A stretch of DNA of 9,761 bases from Anaerolineae bacterium (GTDB lineage: Bacteria; Chloroflexota; Anaerolineae; UBA1429), in assembly GCA_007123335.1 (NCBI GenBank), contig SKLG01000107.1, positions 1 to 9,761 on the forward strand, read 5' to 3'. Positions within the stretch are counted from its first letter, which is position 1, and the number at the start of each line of letters is the position of its first letter. The notes below the pieces were generated by a model that was given only the letters and a program-made list of their open reading frames with translations, did not search any database and was not told where the DNA came from. Of this stretch, positions 6,700 to 9,761 are shown in pieces. The translations under genes were made by a program, and so were the position numbers.

Positions 6700-8207
6700 A
6701 CGGCATACATGCGCCCCAGCGCCTGTGGCGATTTTACGGCGACCGGGCGCTGATGATCGTCATCCTGCTGATGTCCGCCGCGATGCGCACCAACTTGACC
6801 TATCGCTCGGCGTTTGTCGACGAAGCGATCACCCTCTTTACCGGCTGGAACCTGTTGCGCGGTGAGCAGACGATGGCCCTGAACACCCGCATGGGCTGGC
6901 CGCCCATCAGTTGTATCCCCCTGGGGCTGGCAGATCAGGTGGGAGGGCTGGCCGCTGCGCGGGGGGTCAACGCAGCGTGTGGGGTGCTCACCGTGGCGCT
7001 GGTGATGCTGATGGCTCGACGTCTATACGGACGCGCCGCCGGATACGTGGCCGGGGGCATCTGGGCGGTATCGGGCATCGCCATCTTTGTAAGCACCTTT
7101 GCGCATTCGGACAGCCTAAGCCTCCTCTTTTTTAGCGGCGGATTATATGCCTGGGTAGTTGCATCTGGCCGACACAGTCGTTGGCTCTACCCCACGGGCA
7201 GTCTGCTCCTGACGCTCAGCGTACTGACGAAATATCCCGCCGTCGTGCCGGTGCTGATGGCCTTTTTCTGTGGCGCTGTGTGGATCGCGAGAGAGATGAT
7301 TCACGTGACAGCATCGGACACCGACGGCTGGACCGTGCACATGAGCAGGCCGCGATTGGTGGATGTGTCGTTGGGGCTAACACCCTTTTTGCTGCTGCCA
7401 ATCTATGTCTTTTTGGTGCGCGACGCGCTGCTCTCGGCGTGGAATACGCAGGTGCTGACCAAAAGCGCCGCTCAGCCCGGCATCTGGTGGAATATCCTCA
7501 GCGAGTTCCTGGCCTATGCCTGGCTGCCATTGGCGCTCAGCCTTCCGGCTCTCTTGGTGCGGGAAAAACGAGCGCAGAACCTCGGAATGTTGCTGATTGG
7601 CGTGAGCTTGTTGAGCTACCATCTGCTTAACCGCGATCTGAGCACCGTGTTCAAGTTCACCACCTACGGACTGGTGACCTTGGCCCCGCTGGCCGCGGCT
7701 GGGCTCACAACGCTGGTTAGGTGTGGGCTCCGCCGAGAGAGAGAGGTATTGCAACAGAGCATCTTGGCGGGACTGGCCGTGGCAGTGGTGGCCTATCTTG
7801 GCTTCGTGGGCCAGCAGAGTCTGCCGGGATTGCGCAGCTACTGGTCAGACACCAGCGAGGCGATTCGCTTCTTGCGCCAGGAGATACAAGAGGGCGAGCG
7901 TGTGTTGATGGAGGGCGGACAGGTGGGCCGCTACTACCTGATCACCAAAGGCGAGCCGGGGCATATTCCCGCACAGGTGGTGGATACCTGGTGGTATCAG
8001 GATGACGAGGGTTCTGGTCTGGAGGCCTATCAGCGCGGCATCGCCGAGCAGCGCTTTGCCTGGATCATCCTGGACTATGCCTTTACCCCCGAGCTCAACA
8101 AGGCGTTGCTTGAGACGATGGAGGGACGCTACCACCTGGAGACATCCTTTCCCGCCAGGCGCTTCGGACATGAGGGACAGATCGATCTTTTCGCGCCCAT
8201 TCCATAG
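6696..8207 (+). CDS. GT39/PMT-like polytopic membrane glycosyltransferase (second copy)
   Basis: A 503-residue GT-C-type protein with about eleven hydrophobic helices. FVDEAIT places the D42-E43 catalytic pair just after the first helix (about 17-30), and LTKYP (177-181) is the conserved motif after the mid-protein helices. MGWPP (66-70) lies at the outer loop that often follows the DE motif. A soluble C-terminal part (about 375-503) begins with a segment (EAIRFLRQEIQEGERVLME) that parallels the C-terminal part of the first GT39-like protein. Role: sugar transfer from a polyprenyl-linked donor outside the membrane, acceptor unknown. GTG at 6696 overlaps the previous stop by 4 bases and is preferred; GTG at 6666 is an alternative, and the first in-frame ATG (6753) would cut into the first helix. 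It ends the tightly packed cluster. Confidence 0.78.
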   Translation: MNGIHAPQRLWRFYGDRALMIVILLMSAAMRTNLTYRSAFVDEAITLFTGWNLLRGEQTMALNTRMGWPPISCIPLGLADQVGGLAAARGVNAACGVLTVALVMLMARRLYGRAAGYVAGGIWAVSGIAIFVSTFAHSDSLSLLFFSGGLYAWVVASGRHSRWLYPTGSLLLTLSVLTKYPAVVPVLMAFFCGAVWIAREMIHVTASDTDGWTVHMSRPRLVDVSLGLTPFLLLPIYVFLVRDALLSAWNTQVLTKSAAQPGIWWNILSEFLAYAWLPLALSLPALLVREKRAQNLGMLLIGVSLLSYHLLNRDLSTVFKFTTYGLVTLAPLAAAGLTTLVRCGLRREREVLQQSILAGLAVAVVAYLGFVGQQSLPGLRSYWSDTSEAIRFLRQEIQEGERVLMEGGQVGRYYLITKGEPGHIPAQVVDTWWYQDDEGSGLEAYQRGIAEQRFAWIILDYAFTPELNKALLETMEGRYHLETSFPARRFGHEGQIDLFAPIP

Positions 8208-8255
8208 GCAATGACGACAGGTGGGTCAACGACGAATAGCTGCCATTCATGTTTC

Positions 8256-8282
8256 AATGTCGTCCCGTTCTATCACGACATT
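8256..8282 (+). promoter_or_regulatory. Perfect 8-base inverted repeat ahead of the GNAT gene
   Basis: The arms aatgtcgt (8256-8263) and acgacatt (8275-8282) are exact reverse complements around an 11-base centre. The right arm ends 3 bases before the GNAT gene's Shine-Dalgarno site (GGAGG, 8286-8290). It could be an operator, or a hairpin that affects translation. There is no T-run typical of a terminator. Confidence 0.4.
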
Positions 8283-8294
8283 CTTGGAGGAGCG

Positions 8295-8786
8295 ATGAAG
8301 GACACCATCTCGATCCGTGAACTCGCGCCGCAAGACGTTTCTACGGTGTGCGACCTTGCGGTAGCCGCATGGGAGCCGATCTATGCCTGGTATCAAAAGA
8401 CGATGGGCGACGAGCTGTTCGCCGCCCTCCACCCCGACTGGCGGGCCGAAAAGGCGGGGCAGGTGCGCAGAGCGTGCCAGCCGGACGATCCCGCCTATGT
8501 ACTCGTCGCGGAACAGGATGGCCACGTGGTGGGCTTTGTCACGGTGTATACCGGCGACAACGGGGTGGGAGAGATCGGCAATAATGCGGTGTATCCAACT
8601 GCCCAAGGACAGGGAATCGCCTCGCGACTCTATGAGCGCGCCATGGCCTATCTCCGCGAGCAAGGGATGCGCTTCGTTCGCGTGTCCACCGGCGGCGATC
8701 CCGCCCATGCCCCGGCCCGCGCGGCATATGCCAAGGCGGGCTTTGATATTGAGCTGCCCGAGCTAACTCTCTACCGTGCCCTATAG
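8295..8786 (+). CDS. GNAT-family N-acetyltransferase
   Basis: A 163-residue cytosolic protein covering one GNAT fold. ISIRELAPQD (5-14) is the usual first strand and helix. PAYVLVAEQDGHVVGFVTVY (66-85) gives strands 2-4. EIGNNAVYP (93-101) leads into motif A, QGQGIASRL (104-112), which fits Q-x-x-G-x-A for acetyl-CoA pyrophosphate binding. The end, ARAAYAKAGFD (141-151), is the typical final motif before the last strand. It transfers acetyl from acetyl-CoA to an amine; the substrate cannot be told. The frame is open from 8211, but GGAGGAG (8286-8292) and the match to the family N-terminus point to ATG 8295. It follows the glycan cluster after 87 bases and precedes a sulfatase by 28 bases, so it probably starts a new unit or is a loosely coupled extension. 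Confidence 0.88.
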   Translation: MKDTISIRELAPQDVSTVCDLAVAAWEPIYAWYQKTMGDELFAALHPDWRAEKAGQVRRACQPDDPAYVLVAEQDGHVVGFVTVYTGDNGVGEIGNNAVYPTAQGQGIASRLYERAMAYLREQGMRFVRVSTGGDPAHAPARAAYAKAGFDIELPELTLYRAL

Positions 8787-8814
8787 CCCGAAAGGCCCAC
8801 AAGGAGAAAAAGCC

Positions 8815-9761
8815 ATGGCCGCCAGCACGCACCACCAACTCGATGATACCGAACGCAAGCCGCCAAACATCCTCTTTTTCCTGCCCGATCAACACCGACC
8901 CGATTGGCTCGGTCTGAATCCGGCCCTGCCGCTGCGCACGCCGCACAGCGATGCGTTGGCGCAACGGGGCGTGCGCTTTACCCGCGCTTTTTGCCCCTCA
9001 CCGCTCTGCGCCCCGTCGCGGGCGGCGCTGGCCTCGGGGCGCGATTACCATCGTTGCGGGGTGGTCAACAACAACCAGGACTATCCCCTGGATCAGCCCA
9101 CCTACTATCAGGCGCTGCGTGACGGGGGTTATCGTGTGGCTGGCGTGGGCAAGTTTGACCTGCACAAGGGACTGGCCAAGCCCGAGGATCTCGACTGGCA
9201 CCTCGATGGCTCGCGGCTGTTGCATGAATGGGGCTTTACCGAGGGGATCGACAACGAGGGCAAGCTCGACGGCAGCAACGCCTATCGCCTGCATGGAGGA
9301 CCGCGAGGCCCCTACCTGGCCTTTTTGCAGGATCGGGGGCTGGCCGAGACCTATGTGCGCGAGCACGAGACGCGCAAGCAGCACATGGACGCCTATACGA
9401 CGGCGCTGCCCGATGACGCCTACTGCGACAACTGGATCGCCGAGAACGGCCTGCGCTTTTTGCGCGGATTTCCCGCCGATCAGCCCTGGCATCTGGTGAT
9501 CAATTTCACCGGGCCGCACAACCCCATGGACGTCACCGCGACGATGCTGGCGACGGGCCCGTCGCCCGGATGGCAAGATGTCGATCTGCCTTTGCCCCAC
9601 AACAACGACCATCCCGATCGCGAGGGGCTGCTGCGCAACCGCCAGAACTATGCGGCCATGATCGAGAATATCGATCGACATGTAGGCCGCTATATCGACG
9701 TGGTGCGCGAACGCGGCGAGCTCGACAACACCCTCATCGTCTATGCCAGCGACCACGGCGA
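8815..9761 (+). CDS. Type I (formylglycine) sulfatase, N-terminal part (cut by window edge)
   Basis: The 315 codons present belong to the alkaline phosphatase superfamily. NILFFLPDQHRPDWLG (18-33) carries the first metal-binding Asp (D25). LCAPSRAALASGR (64-76) is the full sulfatase signature C-x-P-S-R-x-x-L-x-x-G-R, with C65 to be converted to formylglycine. VGKFDLHKG (111-119) holds the active-site Lys, FTGPHNP (231-237) the substrate His, and YASDHG (310-315) at the edge the second Asp-His metal pair. It hydrolyses sulfate esters (or possibly phosphonate-type esters); the substrate is unknown. There is no signal sequence, so it looks cytosolic, unlike most polysaccharide sulfatases. AAGGAG (8801-8806) lies 8 bases before the ATG. 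The Cys type can be matured by the FGE or the radical-SAM system; neither gene is visible here. The C-terminal subdomain lies beyond the window. Confidence 0.9.
   Translation, partial: MAASTHHQLDDTERKPPNILFFLPDQHRPDWLGLNPALPLRTPHSDALAQRGVRFTRAFCPSPLCAPSRAALASGRDYHRCGVVNNNQDYPLDQPTYYQALRDGGYRVAGVGKFDLHKGLAKPEDLDWHLDGSRLLHEWGFTEGIDNEGKLDGSNAYRLHGGPRGPYLAFLQDRGLAETYVREHETRKQHMDAYTTALPDDAYCDNWIAENGLRFLRGFPADQPWHLVINFTGPHNPMDVTATMLATGPSPGWQDVDLPLPHNNDHPDREGLLRNRQNYAAMIENIDRHVGRYIDVVRERGELDNTLIVYASDHG

Noticed and set aside
8998..9756. Minus-strand 252-codon frame opposite the sulfatase
   Set aside because: The plus strand carries the full sulfatase signature and a strong ribosome site; the minus frame is a long shadow common in GC-rich genes.

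Overview
The window looks like a piece of chromosome from an uncultured bacterium, most plausibly a member of the Chloroflexota. This is an inference. The clues are a moderately GC-rich coding style, a secreted lipoprotein with a long Thr-Pro linker (common in that phylum), several GT39-like membrane glycosyltransferases, and a four-domain S1 protein upstream of ftsH. No rRNA, tRNA, IS element or CRISPR array was seen, so the assignment rests on protein style only.

Layout. On the minus strand, 1-1595 holds a two-gene operon: a four-S1-domain RNA-binding protein (399-1595), followed after 12 bases by the N-terminus of the membrane protease FtsH (1-386, cut by the window edge). A 577-base divergent intergenic region (1596-2172) follows. 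It is less GC-rich and has no convincing gene, but holds two back-to-back stem-loops in the S1-ftsH leader, candidate promoters for both directions, and a 12-base palindrome ahead of the plus-strand genes.

On the plus strand, 2173-8207 is a tightly packed five-gene cluster: a GT39/PMT-like membrane glycosyltransferase; a cellulose-synthase-like GT2 synthase without PilZ (4-base overlap); a GH26-like glycosidase lipoprotein with a Thr-Pro linker (5-base gap); a 95-residue Cys-rich protein (32-base gap); and a second GT39-like membrane glycosyltransferase (4-base overlap). The reading that fits best is a system that polymerises a beta-linked polysaccharide across the membrane (GT2), trims it outside the cell (GH26) and decorates it or a related surface glycan from lipid-linked sugars (two GT-C enzymes). 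The product is unknown.

After an 87-base gap with a perfect 8-base inverted repeat come a GNAT acetyltransferase (8295-8786) and the start of a type I, formylglycine-dependent sulfatase (8815 to the window end). Both have good Shine-Dalgarno sites and may be a separate unit. A link to the polysaccharide cluster, for example acting on sulfated or acetylated sugars, is possible but not shown.
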